Shown here piece by piece: positions 16,419-22,620 of a stretch of 43,990 bases of DNA. The notes beneath the pieces are model-generated. The model was not told where the DNA came from, searched no databases, and worked only from the letters and a program-made list of their open reading frames with translations. The stretch's first letter is position 1. Every line of letters starts with the position of its first letter. Made by a program: the position numbers and the translations under genes. The stretch lies in NCBI GenBank assembly GCA_964634645.1, contig CAZWKI010000005.1, positions 1-43,990 of the forward strand. The letters run 5' to 3'. Source of the stretch: CAZWKI01 sp964634645 (GTDB lineage Bacteria > Patescibacteriota > Patescibacteriia > UBA1558 > S5-K13).

Positions 16419-17942
16419 ATGTCTTCTAAAATACTATCTTCGGCCTCATTGGGCCTAAATTCATTTTTGGTGGAAGTGGAAGCAGATATTCAGCGCGCTC
16501 TGCCAAAATTTATAATTGTAGGACTTACTGATACACAAATTCAAGAATCAAAAGAAAGAGTAAAGGCAGCAATAATAAATAGTGGCCTGTCTTATCCAAA
16601 AAAAACAATTGTTGTAAATCTTGCTCCGGCAGATCTCAAAAAAATAGGAAATCATTTTGACCTTCCTATTGCTCTTTCAATATTACAAGAAAAAGAAATA
16701 ATTCCCTTTAGCGGAGATGTTTTTCAAAATTCAATTTTTGTAGGAGAATTATCTTTTGATGGAAAACTTAGAAGAATAAATAACGTGGTTTCAATTTGCA
16801 TTTTTGCAAAAGAAAATAACTATACAAATGTTTTTTTGCCAATTGAAAACGCTAGCGAAGCAAGTGTGATATCAAACATAAATATTTATCCCGTTTCAAA
16901 TTTGAATGAAATAGTAAATCATTTAAACAATTCTTCTAAAATAAATACTTTTAAAAATAAAAGAATCGTGATTAATGAAAATTTTGATATTGATTCTTAT
17001 GATTTTTCTATGATACGGGGACAATATCAAGCAAAAAGAGCTATTCAAATTGCTTGTGCTGGAAGTCATAATATCTTTATGACCGGAGTTCCTGGTTCTG
17101 GTAAAACGCTTATCGCAAAATCTATCCCAAGCATACTTCCCGACTTGTCTGAAAGCGAAATTCTTGAAGTAAGTAGAATTTATAGTTCTATCGGGCTTTT
17201 GAATAAAAACCAACCCCTTATTACAAAAAGACCATTCCGCTCACCTCATCATTCATCATCTCTTACGTCTTTAATAGGTGGTGGATCAATTCCAAGGCCA
17301 GGAGAAGTTTCACTTTCTCATCGTGGAGTATTATTTTTGGATGAGTTAGCAGAATTTCCTAAGAAAAATCTTGAAACGCTCCGACAACCGATAGAGGACG
17401 GAAGCGTTACAATAGCACGCGCTCAAATGACACTGGAGTTCCCCGCAAAATTTATGCTTGTAGCAGCCCAAAACCCCTGTCCTTGTGGATATTTTGGAGA
17501 TAATCAAAAAACGTGCGTCTGTACAAATTCCCAAATAAAAATTTATCAGCAAAAAATTTCAGGCCCCCTACTCGATAGAATTGATATTCACCTTATAATA
17601 AATAGAGTAAAATCTGATGAATTTGAAAAAGAAGAATTCGTAAACATCAAAGATATAAAAAATAAAATACTAACTGCAAGAGAAATTCAAAAACAAAGAT
17701 TTTTGAGTGAAAAAATAATAACAAACTCTGAAATGAACTTAAAATTAATAAAAATTTACTGCAAAATTCCCGAAGAAGCAAAAAAATTATTGCATTGCGC
17801 TCTAGAAAAATACAGTTTATCGGCCCGTGCCTATTTCAGAATTCTAAAAGTCTCAAGAACAATAGCTGACTTTGAACAATCAGAAAAAATAAAAGTAGAG
17901 CACGTTGCAGAAGCCTTGCAGTATAGAAAAATAGAGAATTAA
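16419..17942 (+). CDS. comM: ComM/YifB family Mg-chelatase-like AAA+ ATPase
   Basis: 507 residues, the full family length. An N-terminal Lon-S5-like domain (SASLGLNSFLVEVEADI, GLTDTQIQESKERVKAA) is followed by an AAA+ core with Walker A GVPGSGKT (223-230), Walker B GVLFLDELAEF and the Cys cluster NPCPCGYFG...CVCTNSQI, then the C-terminal Mg_chelatase_C helices (KYSLSARAYFRILKVSRTIADF). ComM is a hexameric helicase that drives branch migration during integration of incoming DNA in naturally competent bacteria. With the type IV pilus genes at the window start it supports DNA uptake by this organism (inference). Four-helix-bundle genes lie on both sides in the same direction. Confidence 0.94.
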   Translation: MSSKILSSASLGLNSFLVEVEADIQRALPKFIIVGLTDTQIQESKERVKAAIINSGLSYPKKTIVVNLAPADLKKIGNHFDLPIALSILQEKEIIPFSGDVFQNSIFVGELSFDGKLRRINNVVSICIFAKENNYTNVFLPIENASEASVISNINIYPVSNLNEIVNHLNNSSKINTFKNKRIVINENFDIDSYDFSMIRGQYQAKRAIQIACAGSHNIFMTGVPGSGKTLIAKSIPSILPDLSESEILEVSRIYSSIGLLNKNQPLITKRPFRSPHHSSSLTSLIGGGSIPRPGEVSLSHRGVLFLDELAEFPKKNLETLRQPIEDGSVTIARAQMTLEFPAKFMLVAAQNPCPCGYFGDNQKTCVCTNSQIKIYQQKISGPLLDRIDIHLIINRVKSDEFEKEEFVNIKDIKNKILTAREIQKQRFLSEKIITNSEMNLKLIKIYCKIPEEAKKLLHCALEKYSLSARAYFRILKVSRTIADFEQSEKIKVEHVAEALQYRKIEN

Positions 17943-17990
17943 ATCATAAATTCTAATATCTAAATTCTAAACAAATAACAAATTACAAAT

Positions 17991-18350
17991 ATGAATACTC
18001 CAAACAAACTATATAATTTAGAGGATCGTACATATAATTTTGCAAAAGACATAAGATATTTTATACAAAAAATTCCAAAAAAATTAACAAACATAGACGA
18101 CTGCAAACAGCTAATAAGATCTTCTGGGTCTATTGGTGCTAATTATATTGAAGCAAATGAGTCTTTGAGTAAAAAAGATTTTATAATGAGAATAAAAATA
18201 TCCAAAAAAGAAGCAAAAGAAAGTATTTATTGGTTAAATTTGCTTGTTATCGAAAATGAATCTATGGAAAACACAAGAAATAAATTAATAAAAGAGTCTA
18301 CTGAAATAATGAAGATTCTTGGCGCAATATTAACAAAAAGTCAAAACTAG
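17991..18350 (+). CDS. Four-helix-bundle protein (TIGR02436 family), copy 2
   Basis: 119 residues. Conserved core KQLIRSSGSIGANYIEANESL followed by ISKKEAKESIYWLNLL, the most typical motifs of the family. It is only distantly similar to copy 1 at 16024, so this is not a recent duplication. Family A repeats lie immediately upstream (17943-17990) and downstream (18357-18455), with CTAAATTCTAAAC on one side and GTTTAGTATTTAG on the other, an imperfect inverted arrangement. Function unknown. Confidence 0.9.
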   Translation: MNTPNKLYNLEDRTYNFAKDIRYFIQKIPKKLTNIDDCKQLIRSSGSIGANYIEANESLSKKDFIMRIKISKKEAKESIYWLNLLVIENESMENTRNKLIKESTEIMKILGAILTKSQN

Positions 18351-18356
18351 AATTTA

Positions 18357-18455
18357 TATTGAGATTTTATATGTTTCTAATTTATAGTTTCTAATTTGAA
18401 TATTGTTTAGTATTTAGAATTTATAATTTCGATATTTAAAATCTAAAAACATAAT
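18357..18455. repeat. AT-rich intergenic repeat, family A
   Basis: Units TTTCTAATTT and AATATTGTTTAGTATTTAG. TTTCTAATTTGAATATTG closely matches 13103-13120. It forms the right-hand side of an imperfect inverted pair around four-helix-bundle copy 2. Confidence 0.6.
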
Positions 18456-18510
18456 AATAAACTTGCGTTTTGAGTTTGATTAGATTTTGAAAATCGAAAT
18501 TTTGAAATTA

Positions 18511-18548
18511 AAAAAATCCCTGGTCGCTTGGGATTTTTTTATTTTTTT
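18511..18548 (+). terminator. Rho-independent terminator
   Basis: AAAAATCCC / GGGATTTTT with a 9-base loop followed by T7-A-T7. It can serve the plus-strand comM/four-helix transcript, and because of the A tract on the other side also minus-strand transcripts from the LexA-like region. Confidence 0.8.
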
Positions 18549-18559
18549 GTTATAAACAT

Positions 18560-18661
18560 TTAGGCTGTATAATGAACTACTTTTCTTCTATTTTTCATAA
18601 GATCTATAAATCTTTTCTGATATGTTTTCCTTCCAAAAAGAAAGTATTTTATTTTTTTCAT
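18560..18661 (-). CDS. Possible small basic protein (33 aa)
   Basis: An open frame of 33 codons from ATG 18661 to TAA 18560, starting MKKIKYFLFGRKTYQKRF and ending KVVHYTA; about one third of residues are Lys or Arg. It lies on the same strand as the LexA-like gene, downstream of the octapeptide ORF and before the terminator. I see no clear ribosome-binding site, and the length alone does not prove coding. Confidence 0.25.
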   Translation of the reverse strand: MKKIKYFLFGRKTYQKRFIDLMKNRRKVVHYTA

Positions 18662-18733
18662 ATTTTTGTTATTATTTAGTTAGCGTATAAAGGCAGATAT
18701 GTTTATTAGAAATAATAAATATAGCTGTCTTTT

Positions 18734-18760
18734 TTATTTAAACAATGGTAGTTGGTCCAT
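18734..18760 (-). CDS. Octapeptide ORF with clamp-binding-like QLPLF motif
   Basis: ATG 18760 opens an 8-codon frame (MDQLPLFK, then TAA). It has a strong Shine-Dalgarno AAGGAG at 18772-18767 with six-base spacing, one of the best in this part of the window. QLPLF fits the bacterial sliding-clamp (beta) binding consensus QLxLF. It sits 55 bases downstream of the stop of the LexA/UmuD-like gene on the same strand, with a hairpin (TTCCGC/GCGGAA, 18778-18793) between. It may be a real micropeptide, a leader or a chance match. Confidence 0.35.
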   Translation of the reverse strand: MDQLPLFK

Positions 18761-18814
18761 ATGACTCTCCTTTCTTTTCCGCCGTAGCGGAATTAATAAT
18801 TAAATTTGTCGTGT

Positions 18815-19471
18815 TTAGTGAGATAAATCAAAAACGTGATTTACTTTTCCTGCTATAAAAATTTCATCGTGTGGATGCAAAACAATTGGCTTGTGTTTCA
18901 AATTGCTGGAATTAGGATTTAGATATATTGCATCTTCACGCTTAAAAAATTTCTTTATTGTTCCACAACCATTTATAACAGCCAAAACATTTTCGCCATT
19001 TCTTGGCTCAGAGTTTTCTCTTTTTATTAAGACCAAATTTTTGTCTTTTATATTTTCTTTGTTCATACTGTCTCCATGAGCACGTACAAAAAAGTAATCT
19101 TCTTTTTTGCTTTTTATAAAGCTTTTTGAAATTTGCATATAATCATCTATATAATCATCTGCTATGCTAAGTGGCTCTCCACAATCAGCAGTGCCCATTA
19201 CTGGAATATCAAATACGTCCAAAATTTTCTGTATTAAATTTTTATTCTTATTTTCTTGTTTTTTCTTAATTTCTTTTGGTAAATTTTTGTCGTACTTAAC
19301 ATAGTGAGCTTGATTCGCCCTACCAATCAACATAATTTTCTTTTCATTTACAAGCTCTTGAATAAAGCGATTTATATAAGCACGAGAAAAACCAGTGATA
19401 GAAGTAACTTCAGAAGTCGCTACTCTTCCATTTTTGATTATTTTGTCTAAAATAATTTGTTTTATATTCAT
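18815..19471 (-). CDS. LexA/UmuD-like self-cleaving regulator (S24 peptidase)
   Basis: 218 residues from ATG 19471; an upstream in-frame extension is ruled out because the promoter (19517-19545) lies within it. Residues ~1-60 are a winged-helix-like DNA-binding domain (RVATSEVTSITGFSRAYINR). The C-terminal half is the LexA/UmuD serine peptidase: cleavage site ADCGEP (Cys97-Gly98), catalytic Ser135 in AHGDSMN, and catalytic Lys173 in CGTIKKF. Spacings agree with LexA. Cys-Gly rather than Ala-Gly at the cleavage site recalls UmuD. The protein probably represses a damage response and cleaves itself when stimulated by RecA. Two GTTGTCAAC dyads overlap its promoter and suggest autoregulation. Confidence 0.85.
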   Translation of the reverse strand: MNIKQIILDKIIKNGRVATSEVTSITGFSRAYINRFIQELVNEKKIMLIGRANQAHYVKYDKNLPKEIKKKQENKNKNLIQKILDVFDIPVMGTADCGEPLSIADDYIDDYMQISKSFIKSKKEDYFFVRAHGDSMNKENIKDKNLVLIKRENSEPRNGENVLAVINGCGTIKKFFKREDAIYLNPNSSNLKHKPIVLHPHDEIFIAGKVNHVFDLSH

Positions 19472-19516
19472 AATTTTAATTTGCCTCACTCTTAGTAGTT
19501 TATTGTTTACAACTTC

Positions 19517-19545
19517 ATTATACACCCATATCAAAAAGTTGTCAA
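19517..19545 (-). promoter_or_regulatory. Consensus promoter of the LexA-like gene
   Basis: Minus strand -35 TTGACA (19545-19540), 17-base spacer, -10 TATAAT (19522-19517): a perfect sigma70-type promoter, giving a leader of about 39 bases before ATG 19471. Confidence 0.85.
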
Positions 19546-19558
19546 CAAAGTTGTCAAC
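19538..19558. promoter_or_regulatory. Candidate operator: two GTTGTCAAC dyads
   Basis: GTTGTCAAC occurs at 19538-19546 and 19550-19558, 12 bases apart, each a 9-base palindrome; the first covers the -35 box. A third, GTTGACAAC, lies in the centre of the adjacent palindrome (19577-19585). This is the layout expected of an autorepressor site. Confidence 0.5.
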
Positions 19559-19563
19559 AGGTT

Positions 19564-19598
19564 CTCCACCCGTCGGGTTGACAACCCGACGGGTGGAG
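19564..19598. repeat. REP-like perfect palindrome (35 bases)
   Basis: CTCCACCCGTCGGGTTG, one central base, then the exact reverse complement. Related shorter copies are at 19876-19888 (inside the transposase gene) and 20240-20252 (just after it). GC-rich and symmetrical, it is the kind of element RAYT transposases act on. Confidence 0.85.
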
Positions 19599-19605
19599 TT
19601 ATAAT
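19578..19605 (+). promoter_or_regulatory. Promoter embedded in the REP palindrome, facing the transposase
   Basis: -35 TTGACA (19578-19583) lies at the palindrome centre; 16-base spacer; -10 TATAAT (19600-19605) lies just outside. Predicted start near 19612. Confidence 0.65.
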
Positions 19606-19613
19606 GCAATTAG

Positions 19614-19640
19614 GTCGCTATTTTTGCGACTTTTTTATTT
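19614..19640 (+). terminator. Leader hairpin/terminator ahead of the transposase
   Basis: GTCGC (19614-19618) pairs with GCGAC (19626-19630), followed by six T (19631-19636). It begins within about two bases of the predicted transcription start, so most transcripts could end within 30 bases; a likely brake on transposase expression. Confidence 0.6.
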
Positions 19641-19662
19641 AATAATTAACGAAAAGTAATTT

Positions 19663-20238
19663 ATGCCAACATTACCAAGAAATATATTTCCAAATTGTCT
19701 ATACCATGTATTTAACAGATCGATTGAAAAAAGAACAATGTTTTATAATGAAAAATATTATAATAAATTTTTAGAAAAAATTATTTATTACGAAGACGTT
19801 ACTAATGTTGAAATATTGTCTTATGCAATTTTACCAAATCATTTTCATTTTCTACTTAAAGAACCTGACATTGATCACCAGACGGGTGAAATTCCGATAA
19901 TATCTAAATTCATTTCTTTGCTTTCAAATTCATACACAAAATATTTTAATAATAGACAAAATAGATCTGGTAATTTATTTCAAGGACCATTTAAATCTAA
20001 AATAATAGGAGATGATGCTTATTTACAATCAATTGTTGCATACATTAATCTCAATCCAATAAAACATAAAATTGTTTCAAATATTGATGATTGGGAATAC
20101 ACATCTCATCATGAATTAATGGAAAAGATGTCTCGAAAAATAATAAATAATAATGATTTTTTTAATATTTCTGATTACAAAGATATCATTAGAGAGAATG
20201 TAAATAAAATAAGAAAAATGAGACTGGAATTTGATTAG
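19663..20238 (+). CDS. REP-associated tyrosine transposase (RAYT, Y1_Tnp/IS200-like)
   Basis: 191 residues. Typical start (PRNIFPNCLYHVFNRSIEKR), HUH motif LPNHFHFLLK (His60, His62), the helix SKFISLLSNSYTKYFN, then GNLFQGPFKSK and the catalytic-Tyr helix AYLQSIVAYINLNPIK (Tyr120/Tyr127 candidates). RAYTs are single-copy, domesticated relatives of IS200/IS605 transposases that nick and spread REP/BIME hairpins as single strands. REP-like palindromes lie immediately upstream and downstream, and a third copy is written into the coding sequence as DHQTGE. No accessory TnpB or classical IS ends are visible. Confidence 0.92.
   Translation: MPTLPRNIFPNCLYHVFNRSIEKRTMFYNEKYYNKFLEKIIYYEDVTNVEILSYAILPNHFHFLLKEPDIDHQTGEIPIISKFISLLSNSYTKYFNNRQNRSGNLFQGPFKSKIIGDDAYLQSIVAYINLNPIKHKIVSNIDDWEYTSHHELMEKMSRKIINNNDFFNISDYKDIIRENVNKIRKMRLEFD
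19876..19888 (+). repeat. REP-like copy inside the transposase gene
   Basis: CACCAGACGGGTG matches the downstream element CACCCGACGGGTG at 12 of 13 positions and encodes part of DHQTGE. Confidence 0.5.
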
Positions 20239-20239
20239 T

Positions 20240-20252
20240 CACCCGACGGGTG
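20240..20252. repeat. REP-like palindrome downstream of the transposase
   Basis: CACCCG-A-CGGGTG, a 13-base palindrome beginning two bases after the transposase TAG stop and matching the arms of the 19564-19598 element. Confidence 0.8.
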
Positions 20253-20261
20253 TGCTATAAT
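20253..20261 (+). promoter_or_regulatory. Extended -10 promoter of the exonuclease III gene (leaderless)
   Basis: TG-C-TATAAT ends six bases before ATG 20268, so transcription should start at or next to the start codon. It directly abuts the REP-like element. Confidence 0.6.
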
Positions 20262-20267
20262 AAAATC

Positions 20268-21035
20268 ATGAAAATTCTCTCTTGGAATGTAAATGGTATA
20301 AGAGCAATAATGAAAAAAGGTTTCTTGGAATTTTTAAAAAAAGAAAATCCTGATATTTTGTGTTTGCAGGAAATAAAAATTGATGACAATGCAAGAAACA
20401 AAGAAACTTTCGACTTCAAAGATTATGATGAATTTTGGAATAGTGCAAAGCGCCCTGGATATAGTGGCACAATGATTCTTATAAAAGATTCTCTTAAAAA
20501 AGACATTGTTTCAAAAAAAATATACCCTCATGATGAGGGAAGAGTTCAAATATTGGAGATGAAAAAATTATATCTCGTAAACGTATATTTTCCAAATTCA
20601 AAAGACGACTTATCGCGACTTGATTATAAGATAAAGTTTAATAATCACTTACTTTTACACTTAAAACAACTTGAAAAGAAAAAACCAGTTGTTGTTTGCG
20701 GTGATTATAATGTCGCGCATCAAGAAATAGACATTGCTCGCCCAAAAGAAAACGAAGGCTCTTCTGGATTTACAATTGAAGAAAAAAATTGGATGAGTAA
20801 ATTTCTAAAAAGTGGATTTGTAGATACATTTCGCTTCTTTAATCCAAAAAAAATTCAATATTCTTGGTGGAGTTTCAGAGCGGGTGCAAGATCAAGAAAT
20901 GTGGGTTGGCGTATAGATTATTTTTGTGTGTCAAAAAAACTTATAAAAAATATAAAAGATGCTTATATATTGGATAAGGTATTAGGGTCTGATCATGCGC
21001 CAGTTGGAATAGAAATTTCAAATTCTAAATCCTAA
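20268..21035 (+). CDS. xthA: Exodeoxyribonuclease III / AP endonuclease
   Basis: 255 residues from ATG 20268. The longer reading from GTG 20250 would start inside the promoter. Motifs of the EEP/ExoIII family in order: KILSWNVNGIRA (Asn metal site), CLQEIK (catalytic Glu), GYSG, VNVYFPNS, the catalytic CGDYNVAH, the WRIDYF motif and the final GSDHAPVGIE. It cuts DNA 5' to abasic sites and removes 3' blocks in base excision repair. It follows the RAYT/REP unit by 29 bases, and its leaderless promoter overlaps the edge of that unit. Length and motifs are complete. Confidence 0.95.
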   Translation: MKILSWNVNGIRAIMKKGFLEFLKKENPDILCLQEIKIDDNARNKETFDFKDYDEFWNSAKRPGYSGTMILIKDSLKKDIVSKKIYPHDEGRVQILEMKKLYLVNVYFPNSKDDLSRLDYKIKFNNHLLLHLKQLEKKKPVVVCGDYNVAHQEIDIARPKENEGSSGFTIEEKNWMSKFLKSGFVDTFRFFNPKKIQYSWWSFRAGARSRNVGWRIDYFCVSKKLIKNIKDAYILDKVLGSDHAPVGIEISNSKS

Positions 21036-21090
21036 ACTCTAAATCCGAAACAAACTATAAACTTTCAAAAGTTAATATTCCAAACGTCCA
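21022..21090. repeat. AT-rich intergenic repeat, family A
   Basis: AAATTCTAAATCCTAAACTC then TAAATCCGAAACAAACTATAAA; it overlaps the 3' end of xthA by a few codons, so a repeat may have supplied the end of that gene. Confidence 0.55.
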
Positions 21091-21119
21091 AGCTTAGAAA
21101 TAAACGTGGTATTTTTTTA

Positions 21120-21149
21120 AACAAAAAAGCCAACGAATTATCGCCGGCT
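21120..21149 (-). terminator. Terminator of the 21166-21477 gene
   Basis: On the minus strand AGCC...GGCT (with inner CGA/TCG pairing) is followed by six T and TTTGT. It lies just downstream of the minus-strand stop. Confidence 0.6.
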
Positions 21150-21165
21150 ATTTAATGACTTTTTT

Positions 21166-21477
21166 TTAGAATACGTGGCTCAAAATCGGCCACATCATAA
21201 AACCCCAAATGGTTATCATGCAATACGAGAGACCCCTTGTTATTCTGAAATTAACTGGGTCTTCTTGTTTTAAAAATCTTCTTTCTGTACCACGATTGAC
21301 CACAAGCATAGCAGACAGAGCGCCGATAAGAATCCAGTATTGCCAGGTGGGTGCCTTCAAATATACCCAGGGTTGGAATTTGATTGGGAGACTAGAACAT
21401 ATCCAAAGTCCGAATAACGGCGCCAAGATCCAGATAAGACAATACCCGATCCTTTTGAAATTAATTACTAAACTCAT
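21166..21477 (-). CDS. Small polytopic membrane protein, unknown function
   Basis: 103 residues from ATG 21477 (MSLVINFKRIG), chosen because AGGAGG (21491-21486) stands eight bases before it. Three membrane helices: IGYCLIWILAPLFGLWIC, YWILIGALSAMLVV and the C-terminal ITRGLSYCMITIWGFMMWPI. I do not recognise the family. It has its own strong promoter (21516-21544) and terminator, so it is a single-gene unit. Confidence 0.65.
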   Translation of the reverse strand: MSLVINFKRIGYCLIWILAPLFGLWICSSLPIKFQPWVYLKAPTWQYWILIGALSAMLVVNRGTERRFLKQEDPVNFRITRGLSYCMITIWGFMMWPILSHVF

Positions 21478-21515
21478 TTTGTAATCCTCCTGTCTATTTT
21501 TTAGTTTAATAAGAA

Positions 21516-21544
21516 AATATATCATATTACAATATATTTGTCAA
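21516..21544 (-). promoter_or_regulatory. Promoter of the 21477 gene
   Basis: Minus strand -35 TTGACA (21544-21539), 17-base spacer, extended -10 TG-A-TATATT (21521-21516). Confidence 0.75.
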
Positions 21545-21613
21545 TAGAAAACATTACTCCCAAAAAATAAAAAACAGCCCATTTGACTGTATATATGATT
21601 AATTTGTAATTTT

Positions 21614-21644
21614 CTAAAAGCTAATAGCTGATTGCTAAAAGCTA
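21614..21644. repeat. AGCTAATAGC-type intergenic repeat
   Basis: CTAAAAGCT occurs twice around AATAGCTGATTG, a partly self-complementary stretch of tandem AGCT-centred units. It is seen once in this window. Confidence 0.4.
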
Positions 21645-21646
21645 TC

Positions 21647-21708
21647 TAAAAACGGAAAACCTCCCACAGGAGCTCCATTTTTAATTTATTTTCGAGCCGG
21701 GGAGGTTT
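21647..21708 (-). terminator. Large terminator-like stem-loop (minus strand)
   Basis: AAACCTCCC pairs with GGGAGGTTT around an inner GGCTC/GAGCT pairing; on the minus strand it is followed by TTCCGTTTTT. It is GC-rich in an AT-rich gap. Confidence 0.6.
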
Positions 21709-21980
21709 CACTCCCTTAAGTTCAAGTTTTATCGAATTTTTTTATTCGACACCAACCATTTTGAACCATAGAGAGCATTGTCTCTTTATATTTAACCCAT
21801 TTGATCCTAAAGACAGTCTTGTAAACAAATAATACACTTTTGTCTTTTCTCACCTTTTGTATTTTTTGGCAGGAATTGACTTTTTTTATATTTTGTTTTT
21901 GTTTTAATTACAGAACTGTTGATTTTTAGGAAAAATCGAGTAAAATTTACAAATTTTTAATGTTCTTTTCATATTCTATA
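21650..21980 (-). ncRNA. Candidate minus-strand structured RNA
   Basis: A consensus-like promoter (21986-22014) points into about 330 bases without a convincing gene that end in the terminator at 21647-21708. Inside are a TCGAAT/ATTCGA hairpin (about 21732-21751) and only tiny ORFs of 10-22 codons, such as ATG 21781 (MLSMVQNGW...). No known RNA family is recognised. It could be a regulatory RNA or a leader for tiny peptides. Confidence 0.35.
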
Positions 21981-21985
21981 ATATA

Positions 21986-22014
21986 AGTATATCATATCTT
22001 TGACTTTGAGTCAA
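21986..22014 (-). promoter_or_regulatory. Promoter of the candidate minus-strand RNA
   Basis: Minus strand -35 TTGACT (22014-22009), 17-base spacer, -10 TATACT (21991-21986). Confidence 0.55.
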
Positions 22015-22105
22015 TATCATTTCATGGCTTAAATAAAAGATAAAATGAATTTATGTGTTGTTATATAATAAAAAGTGGACAATTTGTAAAATTTATTATA
22101 AAAAG

Positions 22106-22125
22106 TTATGCACAAGTTATACACA
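22106..22125 (+). promoter_or_regulatory. Pair of DnaA-box-like 9-mers
   Basis: TTATGCACA (22106-22114) and TTATACACA (22117-22125), both fitting TTWTNCACA, in direct repeat with an 11-base period. They end 12 bases before the -35 box of the next gene. Confidence 0.5.
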
Positions 22126-22137
22126 ACAACCCACATA

Positions 22138-22166
22138 TTGACATTATTTATTTTTTAGAATAAACT
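22138..22166 (+). promoter_or_regulatory. Promoter of the 22200 gene
   Basis: -35 TTGACA (22138-22143), 17-base spacer, -10 TAAACT (22161-22166). Confidence 0.6.
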
Positions 22167-22199
22167 TGTTTATTAAAACAACGTATTAAGGAGGATAAC

Positions 22200-22508
22200 A
22201 TGAATATTACTGAGGAGTTACGTTTAATCAAACAACGCAAAAATTGTCCTGTTTTGGGATTCAGATGTCTTGCGGGAATTCTTTTACAAGACGATGAGAG
22301 TCTTAATTCTTGTGGGCTTCAAGAAGATGGTTGTGTTTGCGATATGACTATAGCAAACTTCAAATCATGCAGACACGCAATAGAAAACAATGAAAAAAGT
22401 CTTAATAACACAGTATATCCTGATGAGCTTGTTCCTAGAAATGGGGAAAATTGGGAAGGAATAAGTATGGAAGAATGGATAAATCTATTTTACGAATTAA
22501 GAGCATAA
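22200..22508 (+). CDS. Small Cys-containing protein, unknown function
   Basis: 102 residues, with a strong AAGGAGG six bases before ATG 22200. Six to seven Cys cluster in the first 60 residues: CPVLGFRC, SCGLQEDGCVC and SCRH, suggesting a metal site or disulfides. The C-terminal half is acidic with Trp-rich helices (NWEGISMEEWINLFYEL). No family recognised. Own promoter and terminator; the DnaA-box-like pair upstream may bear on its regulation. Confidence 0.65.
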   Translation: MNITEELRLIKQRKNCPVLGFRCLAGILLQDDESLNSCGLQEDGCVCDMTIANFKSCRHAIENNEKSLNNTVYPDELVPRNGENWEGISMEEWINLFYELRA

Positions 22509-22536
22509 AAGCCAGATATTTCTGGCTTTTTTATTA
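22507..22536 (+). terminator. Rho-independent terminator
   Basis: AAAAGCCAGA / TCTGGCTTTT (22507-22516, 22521-22530) with a TATT loop and a following T tract. Confidence 0.9.
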
Positions 22537-22539
22537 TAA

Positions 22540-22568
22540 TTGACATAATACTAATAATATGATATAAT
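22540..22568 (+). promoter_or_regulatory. Consensus promoter of the 22621 gene
   Basis: TTGACA (22540-22545), 17-base spacer, TATAAT (22563-22568): a perfect match, leaving a leader of about 46 bases. Confidence 0.85.
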
Positions 22569-22620
22569 TATATATTGACCAGATCTTTGACAATAAAATA
22601 AAAAATATAAGGAGGTGTGT

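Noticed and set aside
16024..18350. Diversity-generating retroelement (four-helix proteins resemble Avd)
   Set aside because: No reverse transcriptase, template or variable repeat found in the window.
21526..22199. Replication origin
   Set aside because: Only two DnaA-box-like 9-mers and no dnaA, dnaN or gyrase gene nearby; promoter control is at least as likely.
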